This document shows positions 7,629-14,529 of a stretch of DNA of 19,956 nt, in pieces. The stretch is from JANLSO01 sp031362405 (GTDB taxonomy: Bacteria; Actinomycetota; Thermoleophilia; Miltoncostaeales; Miltoncostaeaceae). The stretch is from assembly GCA_031362405.1 (NCBI GenBank), contig JANLSO010000087.1, positions 1-19,956 on the forward strand. The letters are read 5' to 3'. How positions within the stretch are numbered: position 1 is the stretch's first letter; every line of letters begins with the position of its first letter. The position numbers and the translations under genes were made by a program. A model generated the notes under the pieces. It was not told the origin of the DNA. It did no database searches and saw nothing but the letters and a program-made list of their open reading frames with translations.

Positions 7629-8207
7629 ATGATTCGACGCTTCTGTGCGGCTGCGGTGGCCGCCGTCGTGGTCGCCGTCGCGGGCTGTGGCCCCACCGGG
7701 GCGGGCGACCCGGGGGGCACGGCGGGCGACCCGGTCTATCTGCTGTCCGTTCTGCCGACACCGAACGGTTTGGTCGACACGGCCCGCGAACGCACTGCCG
7801 ATGCGGACGACCTCGTGGAGGCAATGCTCGGCGCCGCCGATCCCTCGCTCGCCTCGCGGGTCGATGTGTCGGGGGTCGAGCGGGCCGCGGTACGACGCTG
7901 GCGGACACCCGATCAGGGAACGATGGTCGCGAGTGTCAGCGTGTGGCCGGGCCACCAGGTGGCGGCCAACGTCGCGGTGACTGTGGGCCAAGACCAGCTG
8001 GGAAACCCCGGTGTTTCTGCCTGGACGCCGCGCGAGGCACGGGGAAGCTCGGGGACGCGCTCAGAGGCTGCGGACCGCGCGCGCGTCCTCGCCCGGGCGG
8101 TCGGACCCAACGTTTTCGTCGTGCGCGCGACCGGCGGCGCGAGCGACGACGTCGTGATCCGCACGCTCCGGCGGCTGATCGAGGTCCAGGGCGGGGTCAC
8201 CGACTGA
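7629..8207 (+). CDS. Small predicted lipoprotein of unknown function
   Basis: This 192-residue protein starts with a clear lipoprotein signal: MIRR, a hydrophobic stretch and VAGC with Cys at residue 20, followed by a Gly/Pro/Asp-rich linker. The mature part is mixed alpha/beta in character (VYLLSVLPTPNGLVDTARER, later VASVSVWPGHQVAANVAVTV) and has one extra Cys only, within the signal. I do not recognise the fold. An in-frame ATG 31 codons upstream (7536) exists, but it would bury the signal peptide, so 7629 is chosen. The gene ends 6-42 nt before hflX, depending on the hflX start, and is likely cotranscribed with it. Confidence 0.8.
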   Translation: MIRRFCAAAVAAVVVAVAGCGPTGAGDPGGTAGDPVYLLSVLPTPNGLVDTARERTADADDLVEAMLGAADPSLASRVDVSGVERAAVRRWRTPDQGTMVASVSVWPGHQVAANVAVTVGQDQLGNPGVSAWTPREARGSSGTRSEAADRARVLARAVGPNVFVVRATGGASDDVVIRTLRRLIEVQGGVTD

Positions 8208-8249
8208 CGCGAGATGCGCGGCGGCGCGCCGAGGTGCATGATCCCCGCA

Positions 8250-9572
8250 ATGGGTAAGGAGATCTCACGCACCTACCGTGGCAAGGCCACGCACGAGGAC
8301 CCCCTGCGCACCGAGCACGGTCCGGAACGGGCGATCGTGGTTTCCTCGTCGCCTCGCGCCGACGATGAGTCGGACGCGCGGATCGCCGAGATGATCGAGC
8401 TGCTGCGCACCGCCGGCGCCGACACGATTCGTACGGTCATGCAGCAACGGGCGACGCCCGACCACCGCACGTTCCTCGGCAAGGGCCGCATGGAGGAGCT
8501 CGAGGCGATGGTCGGTGACCTCAAACCCAACCTCGTGGCGATCGACGGTGAGCTGACGGCCCGCCAGCAGCGGGTCATCGAGGACCGCCTGAAGATCCGC
8601 GTCGTCGACCGCACCGCGGTGATCCTCGACATCTTCGCCCTGCACGCCAGGAGCGCCGAAGGCAAGCTGCAGGTTGAGCTGGCCCAGCTCGAGTACTCGT
8701 ACCAGCGCCAGGAAGGTCTCTGGCAGCACCTCGAGCGCCTCGGCGGCGGCGTCGGAACCCGTGGCCCGGGTGAAAGCCAGCTGGAATCGGACCGGCGGAT
8801 GCTGCGCGACCGGATGGGCCTGCTGCGGCGGCGCCTGAAGGATCTTGGCCGCTCGCGCGGCGTCATGCGCGAGCAGCGACTGGGCTCGGGCGTTCCCCGC
8901 ATTGCCTTTGCCGGGTATACGAACGCGGGCAAGTCGAGCCTGATGAACGCCCTTTCGGGCGCCGAGGTGTCGGTGAACGATGCCCTGTTCGAGACGCTCG
9001 ACCCTACGACGCGCGCCATCGAGCACCGTGGCTATCGCCTTTTGATCAGTGACACCGTCGGGTTCATCCGGGGCCTGCCGCACCAGTTGGTGGAGGCGTT
9101 TCGCTCGACGCTGGATGAGGTGATGGACGCCGACCTGATCATGCACGTGGCCGACGCCAGTGAGCGGGAGCATCGTCGCGTCGGTCATGCCGGGGCCGTC
9201 GAAGAAGTGCTCGACGAGATCGGGGCCGGCGAGCTGCCGCGGCTGCTCGTGCTGAACAAGATTGACCGCGTCGATGCCGAAGGACGCGCGGCCCTCGTCG
9301 CACGGCATCCCGACGCGTTGCTGGTGTCGGCGGTGTCAGGAGAAGGCATCGACGCGCTCAAAGACCGGCTCGTCGACACCGCTCGGGCGCGTTTGACCGC
9401 CGTCGACGTGGTGATCCCCTGGAGTTCGGGAGCCCTGGTGTCTGAGGTCTACGCGGCCGGCAGCGAGGTGCGTCAGGAGCACGTCGACGCGGGCATCCGC
9501 GTCAGGGCCCTGATGCCGGCGGCGGCCGCCGCCCGCCTGCGATCGGTACTCGACGGAGCGTCTGCAGCATAG
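8250..9572 (+). CDS. hflX: Ribosome-associated GTPase HflX
   Basis: HflX binds the 50S subunit and splits stalled ribosomes during stress. The N-terminal HflX domain is intact (AIVVSSS, TRTVMQQRATPDHRTFLGKG-like region, AIDGELTARQQRVIEDRL), followed by the family hallmark GGGVGTRGPGESQLESDRR. The GTPase domain has G1 GYTNAGKSS at about residues 222-230, G3 in SDTVGFIRGLPHQLVEAFRS, G4 NKID and G5 SAVSGEGID. Three in-frame ATGs (8214, 8238, 8250) are possible. I chose 8250 because the earlier ones add residues with no family resemblance, and a CATGAT box lies 7 nt before it; this choice is uncertain. From 8250 the protein has 440 residues. It follows the lipoprotein gene closely. Confidence 0.96.
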   Translation: MGKEISRTYRGKATHEDPLRTEHGPERAIVVSSSPRADDESDARIAEMIELLRTAGADTIRTVMQQRATPDHRTFLGKGRMEELEAMVGDLKPNLVAIDGELTARQQRVIEDRLKIRVVDRTAVILDIFALHARSAEGKLQVELAQLEYSYQRQEGLWQHLERLGGGVGTRGPGESQLESDRRMLRDRMGLLRRRLKDLGRSRGVMREQRLGSGVPRIAFAGYTNAGKSSLMNALSGAEVSVNDALFETLDPTTRAIEHRGYRLLISDTVGFIRGLPHQLVEAFRSTLDEVMDADLIMHVADASEREHRRVGHAGAVEEVLDEIGAGELPRLLVLNKIDRVDAEGRAALVARHPDALLVSAVSGEGIDALKDRLVDTARARLTAVDVVIPWSSGALVSEVYAAGSEVRQEHVDAGIRVRALMPAAAAARLRSVLDGASAA

Positions 9573-9590
9573 GAAACGGCCGGCGGCCGC

Positions 9591-9596
9591 TACCGT
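9591..9596 (+). promoter_or_regulatory. Candidate leaderless -10 box of the ABC exporter
   Basis: TACCGT is followed by exactly 6 nt and then the ATG at 9603. The 30-nt gap after hflX has no good Shine-Dalgarno sequence. A small inverted repeat (CGGCC, 3-nt loop, GGCCG; 9577-9589) lies just before it and could mark the end of the hflX transcript. Confidence 0.35.
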
Positions 9597-9602
9597 GAGC
9601 GC

Positions 9603-10448
9603 ATGACGGAACCTGCATTGGCGGTTCGGCAGTTGGTCAAGCGGTACGGGGCCCGCACCGCGCTCGGTGGGGTCGATGTCGAGGTGCAGCCGGGCGAACT
9701 CGTCGGCCTGCTCGGACCCAACGGTGCCGGTAAATCGACACTCATGAAGACCGCGTGTGGGTTGGTGCGGCCGACGTCGGGTAGCGCGTCGGTCTGCGGA
9801 CATCCCGCCGGCTCCCGCGCCGCGCGAGCGGCCATCGGCTACCTGGCCGAGCTCTTCCGGTTTCCCGGGTGGTGTTCGGCCGACGAGGTTCTGCGCCTGC
9901 ACCAGCGGCTCACGGGCTCGCGTGGCGGAGCCGACGAGCGCGCGGCGCTGCTCGATCGGGTCGGCCTCACCGAGGCCACGCAGGTGCGTGTCGAGCGCAT
10001 GTCCAAGGGCATGCAGCAGCGTTTGGGAATCGCGCAGGCGATGATCGGCACCCCTCGTCTGCTGCTGCTCGACGAGCCGACCTCCGCGCTTGATCCGATC
10101 GGGCGGCGTGTCGTTCGCGAGCTGCTCACGCACCTCAAAGAGCGCGGGGTCGCCGTGCTGCTGAACTCGCATCTGCTGTCGGAGGTCGAGCTGGTGTGCG
10201 ACCGGGTCGTGATCGTCAACCACGGTGAGATCGTCAGCGCAGGGCGCGTCGAAGAACTCTCGGCGTCGCGGGGCATTGAGGTCGAGACGCAAAGCGGCCC
10301 GCAGCTCTTTGCCGGGCTGACGCGCGAGGACGCGCCGGATCTTGTCGCTCAGCTGGTCGCCGACGGGCAAAGGGTCTTCGCGGTGCGGGTGCTCGCACCG
10401 GCCCTCGAGGACGTCTACATCGAGGCCGTCGAGGGAGCAACCGAGTGA
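9603..10448 (+). CDS. ABC transporter ATP-binding protein (ABC-2 exporter type)
   Basis: This 281-residue cytoplasmic ATPase drives the permease encoded next. Walker A GPNGAGKST lies at 38-46. The usual IGYLPE sequence appears as IGYLAE near 78-83. The signature is MSKGMQQR at 133-140, a variant of LSGGQ common in CcmA/DrrA-like exporters. Walker B LLLLDEP is at 153-159, with TSALD next and the switch His at 190 in LLNSHLLSEVE. About 70 C-terminal residues after the fold are typical of the subfamily. It overlaps the permease by 4 nt (GTGA). The substrate may be a lipid, drug or peptide; nothing in the sequence decides it. Confidence 0.94.
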   Translation: MTEPALAVRQLVKRYGARTALGGVDVEVQPGELVGLLGPNGAGKSTLMKTACGLVRPTSGSASVCGHPAGSRAARAAIGYLAELFRFPGWCSADEVLRLHQRLTGSRGGADERAALLDRVGLTEATQVRVERMSKGMQQRLGIAQAMIGTPRLLLLDEPTSALDPIGRRVVRELLTHLKERGVAVLLNSHLLSEVELVCDRVVIVNHGEIVSAGRVEELSASRGIEVETQSGPQLFAGLTREDAPDLVAQLVADGQRVFAVRVLAPALEDVYIEAVEGATE

Positions 10449-11296
10449 GTGGCGCCATCACGATCGCGTTGCATACGTTGCAGGAAAGCCTGCGGCGGCG
10501 GGTGCTTTTCATCGTCGGTGGGCTGACGGTCGTCTTCAGCGGGCTTTACTGGCTGGTCGCCGACAAGGCCTTCGCCGAAACGGCGAACGTCGACGCCGGT
10601 GGGAACGTCGACGAGGTCGCCTTGGTCGGCGCCACCCTCGTCGGCCTTGCGATGTTCGGGGCCTTTTTCTTGGGCACGGTGCTTGGAGCCTTTCTGACCC
10701 TGAGCGCCGTGCGCGGCGACGCCGAGCAGGGGGTGCTGCAGCCACTCGTCGTGCGTCCGGTCGGGAGAACCACGCTGCTTTTGGCCCGGTTCGCGGCGGC
10801 CGGCGTGGTCTGTGCGACCTATGTCGTCGTTGTTTTTTTGGGTGCGGTGGCGCTGACCCGCAACGTCGGCGGCTGGACGCCCGACCGGGTCGTCACCCCC
10901 GCGCTCGGCCTTGCCGGAGCGGTTCTCATCGTCGTCGCTCTGTCGATCCTCGGCTCGACGTTCCTCGCCCAGACCGCCAACGGCATCGCGGTCTTCATGC
11001 TTTTTGGGGCCGGATTGGTTGCCGGTCTCGTCGGCCAGATCGGCGACGCCATCAACTCGAGCACGATGCGCGACGTTGGCACCTGGAGCGCGCGCCTGCT
11101 GCCCTACGAAGCCCTGTACCAGGGTGGGCTCGACGCGCTGACGACCGACACCCGTGGCCTGACCGGCGTGATCGTCGAGCTCGGGCCATTCGGAGGGGCC
11201 CAACCTCTTGGCGGCCTTACGCTCGCATGGGCGATCGTCTACGGCTGCGGCGCCCTCGCTCTGGCCGCGGCGGTGTTCTCCCGCCGCGACCTCTGA
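10445..11296 (+). CDS. ABC-2 type membrane permease
   Basis: This 283-residue membrane protein starts with GTG inside the ATPase stop (GTGA, 10445-10448). It has about six hydrophobic segments (starting VLFIVGGLTVVFSGLYWLVA, later VCATYVVVVFLGAVAL and GIAVFMLFGAGLVAGLVGQI). The first and second segments are separated by a loop of about 30 residues. RGDAEQGVLQPLVVRPVGRT between TM2 and TM3 matches the ABC-2 coupling region, where the permease meets the ATPase. The C-terminus ends in a last helix followed by SRRDL. It forms one transporter with the ATPase upstream. It ends 10 nt from the convergent L,D-transpeptidase gene. Confidence 0.9.
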   Translation: MSGAITIALHTLQESLRRRVLFIVGGLTVVFSGLYWLVADKAFAETANVDAGGNVDEVALVGATLVGLAMFGAFFLGTVLGAFLTLSAVRGDAEQGVLQPLVVRPVGRTTLLLARFAAAGVVCATYVVVVFLGAVALTRNVGGWTPDRVVTPALGLAGAVLIVVALSILGSTFLAQTANGIAVFMLFGAGLVAGLVGQIGDAINSSTMRDVGTWSARLLPYEALYQGGLDALTTDTRGLTGVIVELGPFGGAQPLGGLTLAWAIVYGCGALALAAAVFSRRDL

Positions 11297-11306
11297 CCCA
11301 CCCCGG

Positions 11307-12314
11307 CTATCTGATGTAGACCGGGGTACCCACCGAGACGAGATCGAAGAGGGTCTCCGCGTCGGGAATCCTCATGCGGATGCACCCGTGTGATGCTCGC
11401 GAGCCGATGCTCTCCGGGGACGGAGTGCCATGGATGCCGATGCCGGAGGCCGAAAGACCCATCCAGCGGGTACCGAGCGGGTTGCCCGCGCCCGGGGCGA
11501 CGGGCCCGAGACCGGCGGCCCACGCCGAGTTCGGAGGCGTCCAGGTGGGGTTGCGCTGCTGCGACACGATCGAAAACAGCCCGGAGGGGGTCGGGTAGGC
11601 CGACTGACCGACGGCGACACCGAACGTGCGCGTGGTGCGGTTGCGGTAGAGCGTCAGCGTGAACGCCGAACGGTCGATCAGGATCGCCGTCGGCACGACG
11701 GTGACCGTCGGCTTCACCCGCTTGGTCGGAAGCGGGAACGTCGAACGGGTGCGCGTCACGAGCCCGGCGGCGACGAGCTTCACCGACCGATCGAGATTGA
11801 TCTGGACGCCGGCCCGCGCGGTCCGGATGACCGCTGTGCCGCTCGCGAACGAGATCGAGGCATCCTGCGCGGCAATCGAGCGCGCACGTGTGCGCCATTC
11901 GATCACCCGGCGCAGCACCTTGAGATCGACGCGCTCACGCACCGGAATCTTCGCGGCCGTCTGCGGGCGGGTCCGCCCGATCGCGAGGGCCGCGGCGATC
12001 GCCGCGTCGATGTCGGCGGAGTAGCCCGCCGCGAAGGGATCGAGCTTCAGCCGCGCGCCGCGCGCGACGAGAACGATCGGTGCGCGCTTGGCGGCCCGCG
12101 AGGTGACCACTGCGATTTTGGCATCCGCCTTCGAGAGCCCCCCGACGGGGACTCCCGCGATCGTCACCTCAGGGGCGATCAGGCCCACCGGTAGGCCGGC
12201 CACGGGCGCCACGGGTGTCGAGACGGTCGGTGGCACCTGCGCGATCGCTACGCCCGGAATAGTTGCGGTAAGCGCCGCAACAGCTGCAACTCTCACCTTC
12301 GTCGTGAACTTCAT
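11307..12314 (-). CDS. Exported L,D-transpeptidase (YkuD domain)
   Basis: This 335-residue enzyme would cross-link peptidoglycan (3-3 bonds) or attach proteins in the cell wall. A signal peptide ends near AIA-Q (about residue 25). A Val/Pro-rich linker follows. Then comes a domain resembling the repeat paired with YkuD in other transpeptidases (VPVGGLSKADAKIAVV at about 55-70, GARLKLDPFAAGYSADIDAA at 86-105). The catalytic domain occupies about 205-335, with H295 in IHGT and the nucleophile C311 in SHGCIRM. All catalytic residues are present. The ATG has a GGGGGG run 3 nt upstream. It lies 51 nt after the stop of the 276-residue unknown gene on the same strand, so it may belong to the flagellar transcript. 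Confidence 0.95.
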   Translation of the reverse strand: MKFTTKVRVAAVAALTATIPGVAIAQVPPTVSTPVAPVAGLPVGLIAPEVTIAGVPVGGLSKADAKIAVVTSRAAKRAPIVLVARGARLKLDPFAAGYSADIDAAIAAALAIGRTRPQTAAKIPVRERVDLKVLRRVIEWRTRARSIAAQDASISFASGTAVIRTARAGVQINLDRSVKLVAAGLVTRTRSTFPLPTKRVKPTVTVVPTAILIDRSAFTLTLYRNRTTRTFGVAVGQSAYPTPSGLFSIVSQQRNPTWTPPNSAWAAGLGPVAPGAGNPLGTRWMGLSASGIGIHGTPSPESIGSRASHGCIRMRIPDAETLFDLVSVGTPVYIR

Positions 12315-12365
12315 GTACCCCCCGAACGCCTTGACAACCCGGCGCGAGCGCCCTTCGCCGTGACT

Positions 12366-13196
12366 TTAGCGGGCGGGGTGCGCCACGGGCCGTTGACGCG
12401 ACACCTGACTACTGACCAGCCTTCCGCTCGCCTCGTGGCGCGCCACGGCCAGATCGCCGACCGGGCCCCACATCGGCCGTCGGGTCAGCTGAATCGAGGC
12501 ACGTCCGGACTCATCGACGCCGATACCCGCGACCAACCCGAGTGCCATTGGTCCGTAGATCCCGACCAGGCGTAGATCGCCCCGGTCTGGGTGGTCGGCA
12601 AGAACACGGTTCCAACTGGTGCCAAGCCGTTCGGTGCCGATGCGATCCCACGACACCCGCGCGCGGAAAGAGCGAAACAGCGGGCCATCCTCCGCGAGTT
12701 GCCCGGCGGCAACCGTCGGCGGGCGCGTGGGTGGAACCTGGCGCGCCTGACGCGTGGGGAGCGCCGTTGCAACGGGATGTGGGACGGCCTCGGGCGCCAT
12801 CGTGACGGGTCGCGGCTCGGCGACCTCGACAGCGAGATCGGCGACGCGAGGCTCCGGTCGTACGACGAGGTCGTCGCCCCCGACGCGCAGGTCGTCGGAG
12901 ACCGTTCGGGTCAGCCGGGCGTGCACCGGGGGCAGGGCGGCCACCGATCCCGCACGGGCCGGCTCGGCGATCTCAACGGTGATCGTCGCCGCGCGCGTAC
13001 GCACCGGCTGAGGCGAAAGGGTGCGGGTACGGGCGGGAATCGCGACAACCGCCCGTGCCACCACCGCCTCTTCTTCTCGCGGCGTAAGAGCAAAGGTATC
13101 CGGCCACGCCGGCGCCACCGCATGGGCATCCGGGGTGTCGATGGCGCGCCCGATGAGCCGCCGCAGCTCGGCCCCGACAGGCTTACGCGGAGCCAT
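12366..13196 (-). CDS. Hypothetical protein at the end of the flagellar cluster
   Basis: I do not recognise this 276-residue protein. Residues 1-45 are a short basic/helical start (AELRRLIGRAIDTP). Residues about 45-175 are low-complexity, rich in Ala, Val, Pro and Arg, with a loosely repeated EIAEPAR / EVAEPR element. The C-terminal 100 residues look folded: LFRSFRARVSWDRIGTERLG, WNRVLADH, then GIYGPMALGLVAGIGVDESG and QLTRRPMWGPVGDLAVA. There is no signal peptide or obvious membrane helix. Third codon positions are mostly G/C on this strand, which supports a real gene over the opposite-strand frame. AGGAG lies 11 nt before the ATG. It is separated from the next upstream gene by the palindromic repeat, so its link to flagella is positional. 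Confidence 0.65.
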   Translation of the reverse strand: MAPRKPVGAELRRLIGRAIDTPDAHAVAPAWPDTFALTPREEEAVVARAVVAIPARTRTLSPQPVRTRAATITVEIAEPARAGSVAALPPVHARLTRTVSDDLRVGGDDLVVRPEPRVADLAVEVAEPRPVTMAPEAVPHPVATALPTRQARQVPPTRPPTVAAGQLAEDGPLFRSFRARVSWDRIGTERLGTSWNRVLADHPDRGDLRLVGIYGPMALGLVAGIGVDESGRASIQLTRRPMWGPVGDLAVARHEASGRLVSSQVSRQRPVAHPAR

Positions 13197-13242
13197 TCAA
13201 ACCAGGGCTCCTGGAGTGATCGGTTCGCATGCGGACCCGGGC

Positions 13243-13314
13243 ACGCACAGATGCGTGCCAGGCACCGAACTGTGCAGTACGCACAGATGCGTGCCTGGCA
13301 CCGATCTGTGCATC
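13243..13314. repeat. Two tandem 36-nt palindromic (REP/BIME-like) units
   Basis: Two units (13243-13278 and 13279-13314) differ at only two of their first 34 positions. Each contains a palindrome: 13245-13275 and 13281-13311, with arms GCACAG...CTGTGC around a core GTGCC-(A or T)-GGCAC. The second copy has a single internal 2-nt mismatch; the first has three mismatched pairs. It fills the 139-nt gap between two same-strand genes and could form two stable hairpins in RNA or DNA. Similar GTGCC/GGCAC palindromes are known as repetitive extragenic elements in other bacteria; that this is one is inference. Confidence 0.75.
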
Positions 13315-13335
13315 ACCCGAAAGGCGACGTGGGCA

Positions 13336-13875
13336 CTAGACCGTCTCGCCGGAGGCGATCAGGTCGAGGGCGGTGTGGACGCGTTGAGCGGGTTCGAGGG
13401 GGTCGATGCGCCCGCCGAGGCGCACGAGGCCCTCGGAGATCTCGGTGCCGGTCTTCTCATCGGCGAGCACCACACGCAGAGGGCCGGCGGCTTCGTCGGC
13501 CTGGACGAGCATCGTGAAGCCGTCTGAGCGGGTTGCGCCGGCGGCGCCCAACGGCGGCAGCCGTGACGAGGTCACCATGGCGACCGGGCAGCCGAACGAG
13601 GCGTCTGCGAGAAGACCCTCGTCTTCCACCAGAACGACCGTCGGCTTTTCCTGAACGGCGTTGAACAGGGCCACCGCAACGACATCGGCGCGCAGATAGC
13701 GGTCGAGTGCCCCGCCGTAGAGCGCGCGTTGCAGGCGGGTCGGCGAGATCGGGTCGGTGTAGCGGAAATCAAGCGGCATGCCGTTGTCGTCGGTGACCAT
13801 CAGGCCGCCGACGTAGGTGCCGTCATTGGACCGAACGACGAGATAGCCGGGCCGTAGCTGTGCGAGAGGGGGCAT
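13336..13875 (-). CDS. Conserved protein of unknown function in the flagellar cluster
   Basis: This 179-residue soluble protein has an N-terminal half with a distinctive core: GYLVVRSNDGTYVGGLMVTD, then PLDFRYTDPISPTRLQRALY and GGALDRYLRADVVAVALFN. I recall similar core patterns (GxPLxF, PTR, LYG) in uncharacterised proteins of planctomycetes and other bacteria, but assign no function. The middle reads KPTVVLVEDEGLLADASFGC, and the C-terminal part (about 110-179) is less distinctive. There is no signal peptide or membrane helix. AGGA lies 4 nt upstream of the ATG. The gene starts 6 nt after the stop of the 89-residue gene, so it belongs to the flhB-flhA-flhF operon. Confidence 0.82.
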   Translation of the reverse strand: MPPLAQLRPGYLVVRSNDGTYVGGLMVTDDNGMPLDFRYTDPISPTRLQRALYGGALDRYLRADVVAVALFNAVQEKPTVVLVEDEGLLADASFGCPVAMVTSSRLPPLGAAGATRSDGFTMLVQADEAAGPLRVVLADEKTGTEISEGLVRLGGRIDPLEPAQRVHTALDLIASGETV

Positions 13876-13881
13876 GGGGTC

Positions 13882-14151
13882 CTAAGCGAACGCGTCGAGG
13901 GTGCGACCGGTGTTGCCCGACGGATCGGGGGCTCCACCAGAGGTCTGGGGCTGAGGCGTACGACGCCGTTCCTGGCCGCGCCCGGGATCGTCTTCCCCGT
14001 CGTGGCGCAGGTCGGATTCGGCGACGTGCGAGTCGAGCGCGGCGGGGTCGACCGCGCGGGTGCGGCTCTCCCGGCCGGCCGTAACCGCGCCCAGATCGAT
14101 GGCGGGGTTCCAGCGGGGGCCGCCCGCGGGGCCGCGTGTCATGCCGATCAT
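13882..14151 (-). CDS. Small, probably disordered hypothetical protein
   Basis: I do not recognise this 89-residue protein. It is rich in Gly, Pro, Arg, Asp and Ser, with no hydrophobic core, signal or membrane helix, so it is probably intrinsically disordered. GPRWNPAIDLGAVTAGRESR is the only stretch with some hydrophobic character; the rest (DLRHDGEDDPGRGQERRRTP) is charged. The ORF could start at ATG 14151 or the fourth codon (14142). GGGAG lies about 10 nt upstream of the first ATG. It lies 6 nt after one operon gene and 6 nt before the next, so co-expression with the flagellar genes is very likely even though its function is unknown. Confidence 0.6.
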   Translation of the reverse strand: MIGMTRGPAGGPRWNPAIDLGAVTAGRESRTRAVDPAALDSHVAESDLRHDGEDDPGRGQERRRTPQPQTSGGAPDPSGNTGRTLDAFA

Positions 14152-14157
14152 GGCCTA

Positions 14158-14529
14158 TCAGCTCCCTGTTCCTGAGGGATCGATGTCATGCCGAGGGGCG
14201 GCTGCGCCGCTCGGGTTCATGTAGCGCGCCATCTCCGCTTCAGCGGCGGCGGTCGCCTCCGCGGTCGCGGCCGCAAACTCGGCGTTCTGACGTGAAAGTG
14301 CATTTCTCATGAAGGCTTGGATCACCAGCAGGGCGGTCCACCAGCACACCAGCGCGAACACCAGCGCACCGATGATCCCACGCAGGGCGCAGTCGGCCAG
14401 CGGTAGCTGCTCGCGGTAGGACATCGTGAACGCCACGGCGAACCCGACGAGGAGACCGATACCGCGGGCCCGGGTCGTCCAGACCGAAACGGCCCCCGAG
14501 GCGACGATCTCTGCAGCGTCGGGCGGCAT
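14158..14529 (-). CDS. Small two-TM membrane protein with coiled-coil tail
   Basis: This 123-residue protein has two hydrophobic segments (about 23-39, GIGLLVGFAVAFTMSY, and about 50-73, GIIGALVFALVCWWTALLVI). An Ala/Glu-rich helix follows (NAEFAAATAEATAAAEAEMA), likely coiled-coil, then a disordered tail ending HDIDPSGTGS. The start overlaps the PilZ gene stop by one base (TGATG), so the two are translated together. Two membrane helices plus a cytoplasmic helix downstream of a c-di-GMP receptor suggest a membrane partner of PilZ or of the flagellar base. That is inferred from gene order only; I find no named family. Confidence 0.72.
   Translation of the reverse strand: MPPDAAEIVASGAVSVWTTRARGIGLLVGFAVAFTMSYREQLPLADCALRGIIGALVFALVCWWTALLVIQAFMRNALSRQNAEFAAATAEATAAAEAEMARYMNPSGAAAPRHDIDPSGTGS

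Noticed and set aside
12315..12375. Sigma28 (FliA) promoter before the L,D-transpeptidase (CTAAAG on the minus strand)
   Set aside because: The -35-like CTAAAG is present, but nothing resembling GCCGATAA lies at the needed spacing of about 11-16 nt.
13243..13314. CRISPR array
   Set aside because: There are only two units in direct contact, with no spacers between them, and each unit is itself a full palindrome; no cas genes are near.
12591..13517. Plus-strand frame of 308 codons over the 276-residue gene and the repeat
   Set aside because: It runs through the palindromic repeat and into the opposite strand of the conserved 179-residue gene, with an Arg/Gly-rich shadow-like product. The minus-strand frame has a ribosome binding site and G/C-rich third positions.
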